From Shinella sp. PSBB067 (GTDB lineage Bacteria; Pseudomonadota; Alphaproteobacteria; Rhizobiales; Rhizobiaceae), in assembly GCF_016839145.1 (NCBI RefSeq), contig NZ_CP069303.1, forward strand, positions 1,116,001 to 1,180,000: a DNA stretch of 64,000 bases. The letters are read 5' to 3'. The notes under the pieces are model-generated. The model worked only from the letters and a program-made list of their open reading frames with translations, was not told the DNA's origin and did not search any database. How positions within the stretch are numbered: the stretch's first letter is position 1; every line of letters starts with the position of its first letter. Both the position numbers and the translations under genes were made by a program. Shown here piece by piece: positions 7,565 to 16,651 of this stretch.

Positions 7565-10213
7565 TCAGGCCTTCTTCGCCTTCGCGGCAGCCTTGGGCTT
7601 GGCTGCGGCCTTGGCTTTCGGCTTTGCCGCCTTGGTTTCGTCGGACTTGGCCTTCGTGGCCTTCGCCGTCTTCGCCTTGCCCTTGGCGGGCGTCTTGCCG
7701 GCCTTCTCGGCGATCAGCACCAGCGCTTCCTCCAGCGTCACGCTGTCGGCGGCCTTGGCCTTCGGCAGGGTGGCGTTGACCTTGCCCCAGTTGACATAGG
7801 GACCGTATTTCCCGTCGCGCACCGTGATGGCGCCGCCGTCGGGATGGTCGCCGAGCGTCTTCAGCGCCGCCGGCGCGGAACGTCCGCGGCCCGGACCCTT
7901 GGACTGCCTTTCGGCGATCACGGTCACGGCACGGTTGAGGCCGATGGAGAACACGTCCTCGACGGTTTCAAGGTTTGCATAGCTGCCGTCATGCAGCAGG
8001 AACGGCCCGTAGCGGCCGATGCCGGCCGAGATCATCTTGCCGGTCTCGGGATGCTGGCCGATGTCGCGCGGCAGCGAGAGCAGGGCGAGCGCCTTCTCGT
8101 GGTCGATGCTCGCCGGCGTCCAGCCCTTGGGCAGGCTGGCGCGCTTGGCCTCCTTGCCGTCGCCGCGCTGGACATAGGGCCCGAAGCGGCCGGAACGAAG
8201 GGTGATCTCCTCGCCGGTATGCGGATCCTTGCCGAGGCTCTGCGGCTCGTTGGAGGCCGAGGCTTCCGCGTCCGAGCCGCCATCGGCGGAAAGCTGGCGC
8301 GTGTAGTTGCATTCCGGATAGTTCGAGCAGCCGACGAAGGCGCCGAACTTGCCGAGCTTCAGCGAGAGCTTGCCGGTGCCGCAGACCTGGCAGATGCGCG
8401 GATCGCTGCCGTCCTCGCGCTTGGGGAAGACGAGCGGGGCGAGTTCCTCGTTCAGCGCGTCGAGCACATTGGTGACGCGCAGTTCCTTGGTGTCCTCGAT
8501 CTGGGCGAAGAAGTCCTTCCAGAAGTCGCGAAGGACCTGCTTCCAGTCGAGTTCGCCGGCCGAGATCTTGTCGAGCTTCTCTTCGAGGTCCGCCGTGAAG
8601 TCGTATTCGACATAGCGGGTGAAGAAGCTTTCGAGGAAGGCGGTGACGAGCCGGCCCTTGGCCTCCGGGATCAGCTTGCGCTTGTCGATGACGATATATT
8701 CGCGGTCGCGCAGCGTGGCGAGCGTCGCGGCATAGGTCGACGGGCGGCCGATGCCGAGCTCTTCCATCTTCTTGATGAGCGAGGCTTCGGAATAACGCGG
8801 CGGCGGCTCGGTGAAGTGCTGCGTGGCGTTCACCTTCTGCTTGTCGAGCTTTTCCTGAGCATTGATCTCCGGCAGGCGACCGTCGTCTTCACCCTCGTCC
8901 GGCTGCTCGCCGTCTTCCTTCTGGTCCGTATAGGCGGCGATGAAGCCGTCGAAGCGGATGACCGAGCCGGTGGCGCGAAGGCCCGCCTTGCGGCCGCCGT
9001 TGTCGGCCTCGATCTCCACCGTCGTGCGCTCGATCTCGGCGGACGCCATCTGGCTCGCGATGCCGCGCTTCCAGACGAGGTCGTAGAGCCGGAGCTGGTC
9101 GGGATCGAGATAGCGCTTCACCTGGTCGGGCGTGCGGTCGAAGGAGGTCGGGCGGATCGCCTCGTGGGCCTCCTGCGCGTTCTTGGCCTTGGTGGAATAG
9201 AGACGGGGCTTTTCCGGCACGTAACGCGCGCCGAACTGCTCGCCCACGGCCTTGCGGGCCGCGTCGATCGCCTCGGGCGCCATCTGCACGCCATCGGTAC
9301 GCATATAGGTAATGAGACCGACCGTTTCGCCGCCGATATCGATGCCCTCATAGAGCCGCTGCGCCACCTGCATGGTGCGCGAGGCGGAGAAGCCGAGCTT
9401 GGAGGAGGCGGCCTGCTGGAGCGTGGAGGTGGTGAAGGGCGGGGCCGGGTTGCGCTTCGTCGGCTTGGCCTCGACGCTCTCGACGCGGTAGGCCGCGCCC
9501 TCGAGCAGGGCCTTGAGGCCGTTCGCCTCCTCGCCGTTGCCGATCGACCGCGCCTGCAGGCGCTTGCCTTCGGCCGAGACGAGGCGTGCCTCGAACTCGT
9601 CGCCGCGCGGCGTCTTCAGGAGCGCGGAGAGGTTCCAGTATTCTTCCGAGACGAAGCGCTCGATCTCGGATTCGCGGTCGCAGACGAGGCGGAGCGCGAC
9701 CGACTGCACGCGGCCGGCCGAGCGGGCGCCCGGCAGCTTGCGCCACAGCACCGGCGAAAGGTTGAAGCCGACGAGATAATCGAGCGCGCGGCGGGCGAGA
9801 TAGGCATCGACGAGCGCGATGTCGATGTCGCGCGGGTTGCGCATCGCATCGAGCACGGCCGACTTGGTGATGGCGTTGAAGACGACGCGCTGGACCGGCT
9901 TGTCGCCGATCACCCGCTTCTTCTTGAGCACGTCCAGCACGTGCCAGGAAATGGCTTCCCCTTCGCGATCCGGGTCGGTCGCGAGGATGAGGCCGTCGGA
10001 GGACTTCACCGCGTCGGCGATGTCCTTCATGCGTTTGGCCGATGCACTGTCGACTTCCCAGGACATTTCGAAGTCCTCGTCCGGGCGCACGGAGCCGTCC
10101 TTGGCCGGCAGGTCGCGCACATGGCCGAAGGAGGCGAGCACCTTGTAGCCGGGCCCGAGATACTTGTTGATCGTCTTGGCCTTGGCGGGCGATTCCACAA
10201 CTACAACATTCAT
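7565..10213 (-). CDS. topA: DNA topoisomerase I
   Basis: Type IA topoisomerase that relaxes negative supercoils. The 882-residue protein starts MNVVVVESPAKAKTINKYLG (Toprim domain with acidic DPDREGEAI), carries the active-site Tyr in LITYMRTDG, one four-cysteine zinc motif (CQVCGTG with GCSNYPECNYTR), two further topo-C repeats (LRSGRFGPYVQ and VRDGKYGPYVNWG) and an Ala/Lys-rich tail (AKAAAKPKAAAKAKKA) for nonspecific DNA binding. ATG at 10213 fits the family start; ATG at 10219 is two codons upstream. In alphaproteobacteria topA and dprA are commonly neighbours, as here. Confidence 0.96.
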   Translation of the reverse strand: MNVVVVESPAKAKTINKYLGPGYKVLASFGHVRDLPAKDGSVRPDEDFEMSWEVDSASAKRMKDIADAVKSSDGLILATDPDREGEAISWHVLDVLKKKRVIGDKPVQRVVFNAITKSAVLDAMRNPRDIDIALVDAYLARRALDYLVGFNLSPVLWRKLPGARSAGRVQSVALRLVCDRESEIERFVSEEYWNLSALLKTPRGDEFEARLVSAEGKRLQARSIGNGEEANGLKALLEGAAYRVESVEAKPTKRNPAPPFTTSTLQQAASSKLGFSASRTMQVAQRLYEGIDIGGETVGLITYMRTDGVQMAPEAIDAARKAVGEQFGARYVPEKPRLYSTKAKNAQEAHEAIRPTSFDRTPDQVKRYLDPDQLRLYDLVWKRGIASQMASAEIERTTVEIEADNGGRKAGLRATGSVIRFDGFIAAYTDQKEDGEQPDEGEDDGRLPEINAQEKLDKQKVNATQHFTEPPPRYSEASLIKKMEELGIGRPSTYAATLATLRDREYIVIDKRKLIPEAKGRLVTAFLESFFTRYVEYDFTADLEEKLDKISAGELDWKQVLRDFWKDFFAQIEDTKELRVTNVLDALNEELAPLVFPKREDGSDPRICQVCGTGKLSLKLGKFGAFVGCSNYPECNYTRQLSADGGSDAEASASNEPQSLGKDPHTGEEITLRSGRFGPYVQRGDGKEAKRASLPKGWTPASIDHEKALALLSLPRDIGQHPETGKMISAGIGRYGPFLLHDGSYANLETVEDVFSIGLNRAVTVIAERQSKGPGRGRSAPAALKTLGDHPDGGAITVRDGKYGPYVNWGKVNATLPKAKAADSVTLEEALVLIAEKAGKTPAKGKAKTAKATKAKSDETKAAKPKAKAAAKPKAAAKAKKA

Positions 10214-10352
10214 CGTCATTTCTCTGATACCGGGCGCCGCAGGGTTGGATGCGCGGCGAAAGGGCGTATATCCGCCGGAAAAGTCGTGTCTCGACATGAA
10301 CAGGGAAAGCGTTCGGGTCAAGAGGTAGGGTTGAAATTAGTCGAATGCAACG

Positions 10353-10432
10353 CGATACAACCAATACGAGATTATTCAACTGTTGCAATTATAAATAATC
10401 GTTGTATCGTTTTCTGGGTATAGGAATTGCAA
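10353..10432. promoter_or_regulatory. AT-rich intergenic block with two nested inverted repeats
   Basis: In the divergent gap between topA and the 84-residue gene, CGATACAAC (10353-10361) is inverted as GTTGTATCG (10401-10409), and GTTGCAATT (10382-10390) is inverted as AATTGCAAC (10424-10432). The two related 9-mer pairs interlock over 80 bases in a markedly A/T-rich stretch. They look like operator sites for one protein, but I recognise no known box. Confidence 0.4.
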
Positions 10433-10472
10433 CCTATTGGTGATTCTGAAAAATCGATGCAACGGAAAAGCC

Positions 10473-10727
10473 ATGCACTCCAAACCGACCAAGCCCCCGC
10501 TCCCGCCCCATACGGCAGAGGAGAATATCGCCTACACCCGGCAGATGCTGGGAGAGCTGCGCGCGGTCGCGGATAATGAAGGCGCCGAGATGCTGCGCTA
10601 CTTCATCGAGATGGCCTATGTCGAGGCAGGGGATATCCTTGCCGGGTTGCGCCCGCTCTCACTCCGGGGTCGCCGAGACCCCGCCACCGGCATGCCGCTG
10701 AAGCCGGCCGGCAAGGTCAAGTTCTAG
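10473..10727 (+). CDS. Small conserved hypothetical protein (84 aa)
   Basis: I do not recognise a named family. The protein starts MHSKPTKPPLPPHTAEENI, is largely helical in its middle (RQMLGELRAVADNEGAEMLRYFIEMAYVEAGDIL) and ends in a basic tail. It has no signal peptide or membrane segment. ATG at 10473 follows a weak GGAAAAG site; an earlier in-frame GTG at 10437 would add a low-complexity start. The 3' end overlaps the 3' end of dprA by 69 bases, tail to tail. Codon use fits the genome, and the amphipathic composition supports a real gene. Confidence 0.65.
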   Translation: MHSKPTKPPLPPHTAEENIAYTRQMLGELRAVADNEGAEMLRYFIEMAYVEAGDILAGLRPLSLRGRRDPATGMPLKPAGKVKF

Positions 10728-11810
10728 GAGCACGAGATAGACCGTCGCCGCCGCGATGCCGGTGTGGCGGATGATCTCGTCGATTTCGGCCGGCACCTGG
10801 CTCAGCGCGTCCGCGATCCGCTCGCGCTCGCCATCGCTCGGTGGCAGCCGCAGGCCGGGTGGCACGTCTTCCGGCGGCTCTCCCGCGCCCGGGCGGGGCG
10901 TGAAGAGGTCCGGCTCCGAAAGCGGCCGCAGCGCCTCCAGCACGTCCTCCGCCGTCGTGGTGATCGTGGCCCCGTCCTTGAGCAGGCCGTTGGTGCCCTC
11001 GCAGCGCGGATCGAGCGGCGAGCCCGGTACCGCAAAGACCAGCCGGCCGAAATCGGCCGCGTTGCGCGCCGTGATCAGCGAGCCGGAACGCACGGCGGCC
11101 TCCACCACCACAAGGCCCAGCGACATGCCCGCGATCAGCCGGTTGCGGCGGGGAAAGTCCCGCGCGCGGGGCTCCCAGCCGAAGGGCATTTCGCTGACGG
11201 CAAGGCCCTCTCCTTCGGTGAGTTCGGCGAGCAGGCCGATGTTTTCCGGCGGGTAGGGCTTGTCGAGCCCGCCCGCCATGGCGGCGATGGTGCCGGTATC
11301 GAGGCTGGCGCGATGGGCGGCCGTGTCGATGCCGCGCGCAAGGCCGGAGACGATGGAATAGCCGGTGCGGCCGATATCCCGCGCGAGCAGCCCCGCGAAC
11401 TTCATGCCGGAGATCGAGGCGTTGCGCGCGCCGACGATGCCGACCGCCGGTGCCGCGGTGACCTTGCGGTTGCCCTTGACGGCAAGGAGCGGCGGCGCGC
11501 CGTCGATCTGGCGCAGGAGCGGCGGATAGTCCGGCTCGCCGATGCCGACGAAGCCGGCGCCGTGCCGCTCGGCGATCTCCAGCTCCCGTTCCGCATCCGC
11601 CCGGCTGGCGACGCGGATGCTGCGCGAGGCGCCGCCGCGCCGGGAGAGTTCCGGCAGCATCTCCAGCGCCGTCTCGGCGCTGCCGAAATGATTGATGAGT
11701 TCGCGGAAGGTGACCGGACCGACATTGTCGCTGCGGATCAGCCGCAGCCAGGCGATCCTCTGTCGTTCCGTCAGCGCAATTCCCCGTGTCCCTGCGCTGC
11801 CGTCGTCCAT
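10659..11810 (-). CDS. dprA: DNA-processing protein DprA
   Basis: Binds incoming single-stranded DNA and loads RecA; required for natural transformation in competent bacteria and widely conserved elsewhere. The 383-residue protein has a short SAM-like N-terminal domain (AWLRLIRSDNVGPVTF), the Rossmann-like core with GIVGARNAS, SGLARGIDTAAH, FPRRNRLIAG and RSGSLITA, and a C-terminal winged-helix domain (IDEIIRHTGIAAATVYLVLLELDLAGRL). ATG at 11810 is two bases from the plsY stop, so plsY-dprA are co-transcribed. Confidence 0.95.
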   Translation of the reverse strand: MDDGSAGTRGIALTERQRIAWLRLIRSDNVGPVTFRELINHFGSAETALEMLPELSRRGGASRSIRVASRADAERELEIAERHGAGFVGIGEPDYPPLLRQIDGAPPLLAVKGNRKVTAAPAVGIVGARNASISGMKFAGLLARDIGRTGYSIVSGLARGIDTAAHRASLDTGTIAAMAGGLDKPYPPENIGLLAELTEGEGLAVSEMPFGWEPRARDFPRRNRLIAGMSLGLVVVEAAVRSGSLITARNAADFGRLVFAVPGSPLDPRCEGTNGLLKDGATITTTAEDVLEALRPLSEPDLFTPRPGAGEPPEDVPPGLRLPPSDGERERIADALSQVPAEIDEIIRHTGIAAATVYLVLLELDLAGRLQRHAGGGVSATPE

Positions 11811-11812
11811 GG

Positions 11813-12427
11813 CTATCCCTTGCTGCCGATCCTGCTTTCGGTGCCGTTCATCAGGCGGCCGATATTGGCCCGATGCTTCCACCAGGTGATCACGGTGAGG
11901 ACGGCGAAGAGCAGCGCCACCTTCTCGTGACCGAGGAACCACAATACAACCGGAGATACGACTGTTGCAACCAGGGCCGAGAGCGACGAATAGCGCGTAA
12001 GATAGGCCATGCCGATCCAGACGGCGGCAAAGACCGCGACCATGACCGGCACGAGGCCGAGCAGCACGCCGACATAGGTCGCGACGCCCTTGCCGCCCTT
12101 GAAGCCGAGCCAGACGGGAAAGAGATGGCCGAGAAAGGCGGCAAGGCCTGCCGCGATGCCGGCATCGAGCCCCCAGCGCGAGGCGATGGCCGCCGCCGCC
12201 GTGCCCTTCAGGGCATCGAGCAGCAGCGTTGCGGCCGCGAGCTTCTTGTTGCCGGTGCGAAGCACGTTCGTCGCGCCGATATTGCCGGAGCCGATGGCGC
12301 GCACGTCGCCGAGCCCCGCCATGCGGGTGAGGATCAGGCCGAAGGGAATGGAGCCGAGAAGATAGCCGAAGGCGAGGGCGGCCAGCGTCGGCAGGGCGCC
12401 GAGCTGCCAGGTGAAGATGTCGGACAC
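11813..12427 (-). CDS. plsY: Acyl phosphate:glycerol-3-phosphate acyltransferase PlsY
   Basis: Inner-membrane enzyme that transfers an acyl group from acyl-phosphate to glycerol-3-phosphate, the first step of phospholipid synthesis. The 204-residue, five-TM protein has the three family motifs: [30 protein letters not shown] and [13 protein letters not shown]. The start codon is GTG at 12427, preceded by a GGGGGAAAA site at suitable spacing. Confidence 0.96.
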   Translation of the reverse strand: MSDIFTWQLGALPTLAALAFGYLLGSIPFGLILTRMAGLGDVRAIGSGNIGATNVLRTGNKKLAAATLLLDALKGTAAAAIASRWGLDAGIAAGLAAFLGHLFPVWLGFKGGKGVATYVGVLLGLVPVMVAVFAAVWIGMAYLTRYSSLSALVATVVSPVVLWFLGHEKVALLFAVLTVITWWKHRANIGRLMNGTESRIGSKG

Positions 12428-12465
12428 GTCGGTTTTCCCCCGTTCATATAGTCGCGTTCGCGGCC

Positions 12466-12580
12466 GTGGATCCTCGGGTCAAGCCCGAGGATGACGACAG
12501 AAACGGGGTGCAAGGCGCGAAGGGAAGGTGAAAAGCACACCCTGTCCTCCGTCATCCTCGGGCCTCGCCCGAGGATCCAC
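12466..12580. repeat. Paired inverted copies of a 30-bp palindrome, family C
   Basis: One copy at 12466-12495 begins GTGGATCCTCGGG and ends CCCGAGGATGAC. A second copy in opposite orientation occupies 12551-12580. Two further copies are at 27952-27981 and 28091-28120. Each copy is itself a near-palindrome able to form a hairpin; this pair lies in the plsY-pyrC gap. Confidence 0.85.
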
Positions 12581-12601
12581 CATCCCCCCGGCTGCGTCCC
12601 G

Positions 12602-13894
12602 TCAGCCGAGCGAATGCACCCGTTCGCCGGCAACATAGGTGCTAACGGCGCGCCCCGTAAAGCGGGCATCTTCGAACGGCGTGTTCTTCGAGCGCGAAAC
12701 GAAGCCGTCCTTGACGGCGAGCCACGGCTCGTCCGGATCGATCAGCACGATGTCGGCGCGCGCGCCCGGCGCCAGCGTGCCGGCATCGAGGCCGAAGATC
12801 TTTGCCGGGCGCGTCGAGAGCGCGTCGATGAGGCGCATCAGCGGAACCTCGCCGCTATGGTGGAGCCGCAGCGCCGCCGCCAGCATGGTTTCGAGGCCGA
12901 TGGCGCCGTCCGCGGCATCCGCGAAGGGCAGGCGCTTGGTGTCGACGTCCTGCGGGTCGTGCGAGGAGACGATGATGTCGATCTCGCCCCGGGCCAGCGC
13001 ATCCACCATCGCCTTGCGGTCGTCCTCGCCGCGCAGCGGCGGGGAGAGCTTGAAGAAGGTGCGGTATTCGCCGATGTCGTTCTCGTTCAGCGTCAGGTGG
13101 TTGATCGAGGCGGCGCAGGTGACGTTCGCGCCGCGCTCGCGGGCGATCTTCACGGCCTCCGCCGATTCCGGCACGGAGATCTGCGCGGCATGGTATTTCG
13201 CGCGGGTAAGGCCGGCGATGCGCAGGTCCCGTTCGAGCGGGATGAGTTCGGCCTCGCGCGGCGTGCCGGAAAGGCCGAGCCAGCTTGCCAGAAGCCCCTC
13301 GTTCATGACGCCGCCGGCGCCGAGATGCCTGTCGCGCGTCTCCAGCGAGATGACGCTGCCGAATTCGCGGGCATAGGTCATCGCGCGGCGCAGCACCTGC
13401 GCATTGTGCATCGGGTTGCGGCCATTGGTGAAGGCGACGGCGCCGGCCGCCTTGAGCAGGCCGAATTCCGTCATCTCCTCGCCGGCGAGATGCTTGGTAA
13501 GCGCGGCCGCCGCGTGGATGTTCACCACGGCCTTGTCGCGCGCCGTCTTCAGCACGAATTCGACGAGCGCGATGTCGTCGATGACGGGATCGGTGTCCGG
13601 CATCATGATGAAGGTGGTGACGCCGCCGGCCGCCGCCGCGCGGGAGGCCGATTCGATGGTCTCGCGGTGCTCCGCGCCGGGCTCGCCGACGAAGACCCGG
13701 GCATCGACGAGGCCGGGAGCGGCGATCATGCCGCGCCCGTCGACGATCCCGGCGCCCTCGGGGGCGCCCTGGTTCTGCGCGCCGCTGCCGATGGCGGCGA
13801 TCCTGCCGTTCTCGATGACGATGGAGCCCGTCTCATCCAGGTCGCGGGAGGGGTCGACGATGCGGAGATTCTTGAGGACGGTCGTGCGGGTCAT
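12602..13894 (-). CDS. Dihydroorotase-like protein lacking catalytic residues (PyrC' type)
   Basis: Amidohydrolase-fold protein of 430 residues related to dihydroorotase. Active enzymes have an HxH metal motif after strand 1 (DxHxHxREPG); here the segment reads [17 protein letters not shown], so both His are missing. The later catalytic TDHAPH segment is replaced by SSHDPQ, so the catalytic Asp is also lost. In several bacteria such a PyrC' is a structural partner of aspartate transcarbamoylase (PyrB) and a separate active PyrC is encoded elsewhere. It overlaps pyrB by four bases (ATGA), consistent with a PyrB-PyrC' complex. Annotating it as a working dihydroorotase would probably be wrong. 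Confidence 0.88.
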   Translation of the reverse strand: MTRTTVLKNLRIVDPSRDLDETGSIVIENGRIAAIGSGAQNQGAPEGAGIVDGRGMIAAPGLVDARVFVGEPGAEHRETIESASRAAAAGGVTTFIMMPDTDPVIDDIALVEFVLKTARDKAVVNIHAAAALTKHLAGEEMTEFGLLKAAGAVAFTNGRNPMHNAQVLRRAMTYAREFGSVISLETRDRHLGAGGVMNEGLLASWLGLSGTPREAELIPLERDLRIAGLTRAKYHAAQISVPESAEAVKIARERGANVTCAASINHLTLNENDIGEYRTFFKLSPPLRGEDDRKAMVDALARGEIDIIVSSHDPQDVDTKRLPFADAADGAIGLETMLAAALRLHHSGEVPLMRLIDALSTRPAKIFGLDAGTLAPGARADIVLIDPDEPWLAVKDGFVSRSKNTPFEDARFTGRAVSTYVAGERVHSLG

Positions 13895-14832
13895 GCGCGG
13901 GGTCCCTGGTTCTGCGAAAGAAGAAGCGTTTCCATCACGGCCATGCGGACGGCGACGCCCATCTCGACCTGCTGCTCGATCACACTCTGCGGCCCATCGG
14001 CGATCTCCGAGGCGATCTCGACGCCGCGGTTCATCGGGCCGGGATGCATGACGAGCGCATCCTCCTTCGCCGCCTTCAGCTTCTCGGCATCGAGGCCGTA
14101 ATAGTGGAAGTATTCGCGCACCGAAGGCACGAAGGCGCCGGACATGCGCTCGCGCTGAAGGCGCAGCATCATCACGACGTCGGCGTCCTTCAGGCCTTCT
14201 TCCATGGAGTGGTAGACCTCCGCGCCCATCTCCGCGATGCCGGAGGGCAGCAGCGTCGCCGGCGCGACGACCCGCACGCGCGCGCCCATGGCGTTGAGGA
14301 GCAGGATGTTCGAGCGCGCGACCCGCGAATGCAGCACGTCGCCGCAGATGGCGACGATGATGCGCGAGAGCTTGCCCTTGGCGCGGCGGATGGTCAGCGC
14401 GTCGAGGAGGGCCTGCGTCGGATGCTCGTGCTGGCCGTCACCGGCATTCACCACCGAGCAGGAGACCTTCTGCGCCAGCAGCGCGGCGGCGCCGGCCGAG
14501 GAGTGGCGCACCACCAGCACGTCGGGATGCATGGCGTTCAGCGTCATCGCCGTGTCGATGAGCGTTTCGCCCTTCTTCACCGAGGAATTGCCGACCGACA
14601 TGTTCATCACGTCGGCGCCGAGGCGCTTGCCGGCAAGCTCGAAGGAGGATTGCGTGCGGGTGGAGGCCTCGAAGAAGAGATTGATCTGCGTCAGGCCCCG
14701 AAGGGTCGACGTCTTCTTCTCCCGCTGGCGGGAGATCTTCACGGCCTCGTCGGCGCGGTCGAGCAGGAGGGTGATTTCCTGCTCGGTCAAACCCTTGATG
14801 CCGAGAAGGTGGCGATGCGGAAAGAAGTCCAT
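13891..14832 (-). CDS. pyrB: Aspartate carbamoyltransferase catalytic subunit
   Basis: Condenses carbamoyl phosphate with aspartate in pyrimidine synthesis. The 313-residue protein has the carbamoyl-phosphate motif [13 protein letters not shown], the [10 protein letters not shown] segment, [14 protein letters not shown], and the aspartate-loop region [10 protein letters not shown]. No regulatory PyrI is encoded nearby; the next gene downstream is the inactive dihydroorotase homologue, typical of the class in which PyrB assembles with a DHOase-like chain. Confidence 0.96.
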   Translation of the reverse strand: MDFFPHRHLLGIKGLTEQEITLLLDRADEAVKISRQREKKTSTLRGLTQINLFFEASTRTQSSFELAGKRLGADVMNMSVGNSSVKKGETLIDTAMTLNAMHPDVLVVRHSSAGAAALLAQKVSCSVVNAGDGQHEHPTQALLDALTIRRAKGKLSRIIVAICGDVLHSRVARSNILLLNAMGARVRVVAPATLLPSGIAEMGAEVYHSMEEGLKDADVVMMLRLQRERMSGAFVPSVREYFHYYGLDAEKLKAAKEDALVMHPGPMNRGVEIASEIADGPQSVIEQQVEMGVAVRMAVMETLLLSQNQGPRA

Positions 14833-15004
14833 GGGGGCTCCGCCTCAACTGTCGTGGATACGCGGGGTCTATAGAGCCTCGATCCGGCCCCGGCAAGGCG
14901 GAGCGGCCAAGGCTTTGCGCATTCCCACGCTTTTGTGCGCGCAACCGCGCCTGCGGCCGCAAGGCCCCGTTTCGCACCGCCCCGACTTGGGATAGAACCC
15001 GCTC

Positions 15005-16651
15005 ATGACTCGCGACACCGAACAGAAACTTGCCGATCTCAACCAGCCGCCGCTCTGGTCGGGCATCAACGCCTATCGCTCCGATCCGCTGCTGGTCGAC
15101 GCCACCGATGCCATGCCGAAGCCTTTGCGCGACGAGTTCGACGCGATCGGCCGCTACGTGACCGCGCCGGAGGCGCAGGAGCTCGCCCGCATGGCGAACG
15201 AAGGCGTGCCGCAGCTTCGCACCCACGGTCCGCGCGGCGAACGGCTCGACGTCGTGGATTTCCACCCCGCCTGGCACGCGCTGATGCGCCGCTCCATGGC
15301 GAGCGGCCTGCATTCCTCGCTCTGGGAAAACGTGCCCGACGAGCACGGCAGGGCGCACAAGGCGCGCGCCGTGCGCTTCTACCTGACGGCGCAGCTCGAA
15401 TGCGGCCATCTCTGCCCGCTGACGATGACGAGCGCTTCGGTCGCCGCGCTTTCCGCCTCGCCGCAGGTGCAGCGCGAATGGGGCTGCAAGATCCTGTCGC
15501 GCAAATACGATTCCACCAACAAGCCCGCCATGCAGAAGAGCGCCGTCACCATCGGCATGGGCATGACGGAAAAGCAGGGCGGCACGGATGTGCGCGCCAA
15601 TACCTCGCGCGCCGAGCGCGTCGGCGAGGGCATCTACCGCCTCACCGGCCACAAGTGGTTCATGTCGGCGCCGATGAGCGACGGCTTCGTCATGCTGGCG
15701 CAGACCCGCGAGGGCATCGGCTGCTTCCTCGTGCCGCGCCTGCTGGAGGACGGCTCCAGCAACGGCCTTCGCTTCCAGCGGCTGAAGGACAAGCTCGGCA
15801 ACCGCTCGAACGCCTCCTCGGAGGTCGAGTTCTCCGAGACCTTCGGCTTCCTGCTCGGCGCGCCCGATGCCGGCATCCGCACCATCCTCGACATGGTGAC
15901 GCTGACGCGGCTCGACTGCGCGCTGGCCTCCTCCGGCATCATGCGCGCCTCGCTGGCCGAGGCCGTGCACCATACGCGCGGCCGTCATGTCTTCGGCAAG
16001 CCGCTCGTCGCCCAGCCGATCATGACGCGCGTCCTTGCCGACATGGCGCTCGACGTCGCGGCCGCGACGGCGCTTTCCCTGCGCCTTGCCGAAGCCTTCG
16101 ACAAGGCGCGAGACAGCGCGGAAGACGCCGCCTATGCCCGCATCATGACGCCGGTCACCAAATACTGGTGCTGCAAGATCGCGCCCGCCCTCATCTACGA
16201 GGCGATGGAATGCATCGGCGGCAGCGGCTATGTCGAGGAGCGGCCCATCGCCCGGCATTACCGCGAAGCGCCGGTCAACGCGATCTGGGAAGGCTCCGGC
16301 AATGTCATGGCGCTCGACCTGATGCGCGTCATCGGCCGCGGCAAGGATCTTTTCGAGATGCTCTTTGCCGGCCTTGCGCGCGATCTCGGCCCGGCCGGCC
16401 GCAAGACGGTGGAGGTGTTGCGCGCCTGCCTGTCGCTCTGCGAGCGCGACGAGGGCGCGGCCCGCATGCTCATCGAGCAGCTGGCGCTTGCCGCCGCCGC
16501 CGCCGAACTCTACCGCGCCGGTGCCGGCCGCATCGCCGATGCGTTCCTCGAAACGCGCCTTGCATCCGGCTGGCGCGCGACCTACGGCATGCTCGATTCC
16601 CGCTTCGATTCGACCTATATCGTCGACCTGCTCTATCCGCCGGCCAGATAG
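15005..16651 (+). CDS. aidB: AidB-family acyl-CoA dehydrogenase-like protein
   Basis: FAD-containing acyl-CoA dehydrogenase homologue of 548 residues, close to E. coli AidB (541), which is induced by alkylation damage and binds DNA. Family hallmarks are FHPAWHALM, the flavin segment IGMGMTEKQGGTDVRANT, the adjoining HKWFMSAPMSD, LKDKLGNRSNASSEVEF, and NAIWEGSGNVMALD with the usual active-site Glu. True physiological role is unsettled. It is divergent from pyrB and overlaps the AEC permease tail to tail by 19 bases. No Ada-box could be recognised upstream. Confidence 0.92.
   Translation: MTRDTEQKLADLNQPPLWSGINAYRSDPLLVDATDAMPKPLRDEFDAIGRYVTAPEAQELARMANEGVPQLRTHGPRGERLDVVDFHPAWHALMRRSMASGLHSSLWENVPDEHGRAHKARAVRFYLTAQLECGHLCPLTMTSASVAALSASPQVQREWGCKILSRKYDSTNKPAMQKSAVTIGMGMTEKQGGTDVRANTSRAERVGEGIYRLTGHKWFMSAPMSDGFVMLAQTREGIGCFLVPRLLEDGSSNGLRFQRLKDKLGNRSNASSEVEFSETFGFLLGAPDAGIRTILDMVTLTRLDCALASSGIMRASLAEAVHHTRGRHVFGKPLVAQPIMTRVLADMALDVAAATALSLRLAEAFDKARDSAEDAAYARIMTPVTKYWCCKIAPALIYEAMECIGGSGYVEERPIARHYREAPVNAIWEGSGNVMALDLMRVIGRGKDLFEMLFAGLARDLGPAGRKTVEVLRACLSLCERDEGAARMLIEQLALAAAAAELYRAGAGRIADAFLETRLASGWRATYGMLDSRFDSTYIVDLLYPPAR

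Noticed and set aside
4763..10423. A 1886-codon plus-strand open frame across rnr and topA
   Set aside because: It is the antisense shadow of two well-recognised minus-strand genes; the translation is Arg/Gly/Glu/Val-rich with no domain, typical of GC-rich antisense frames.
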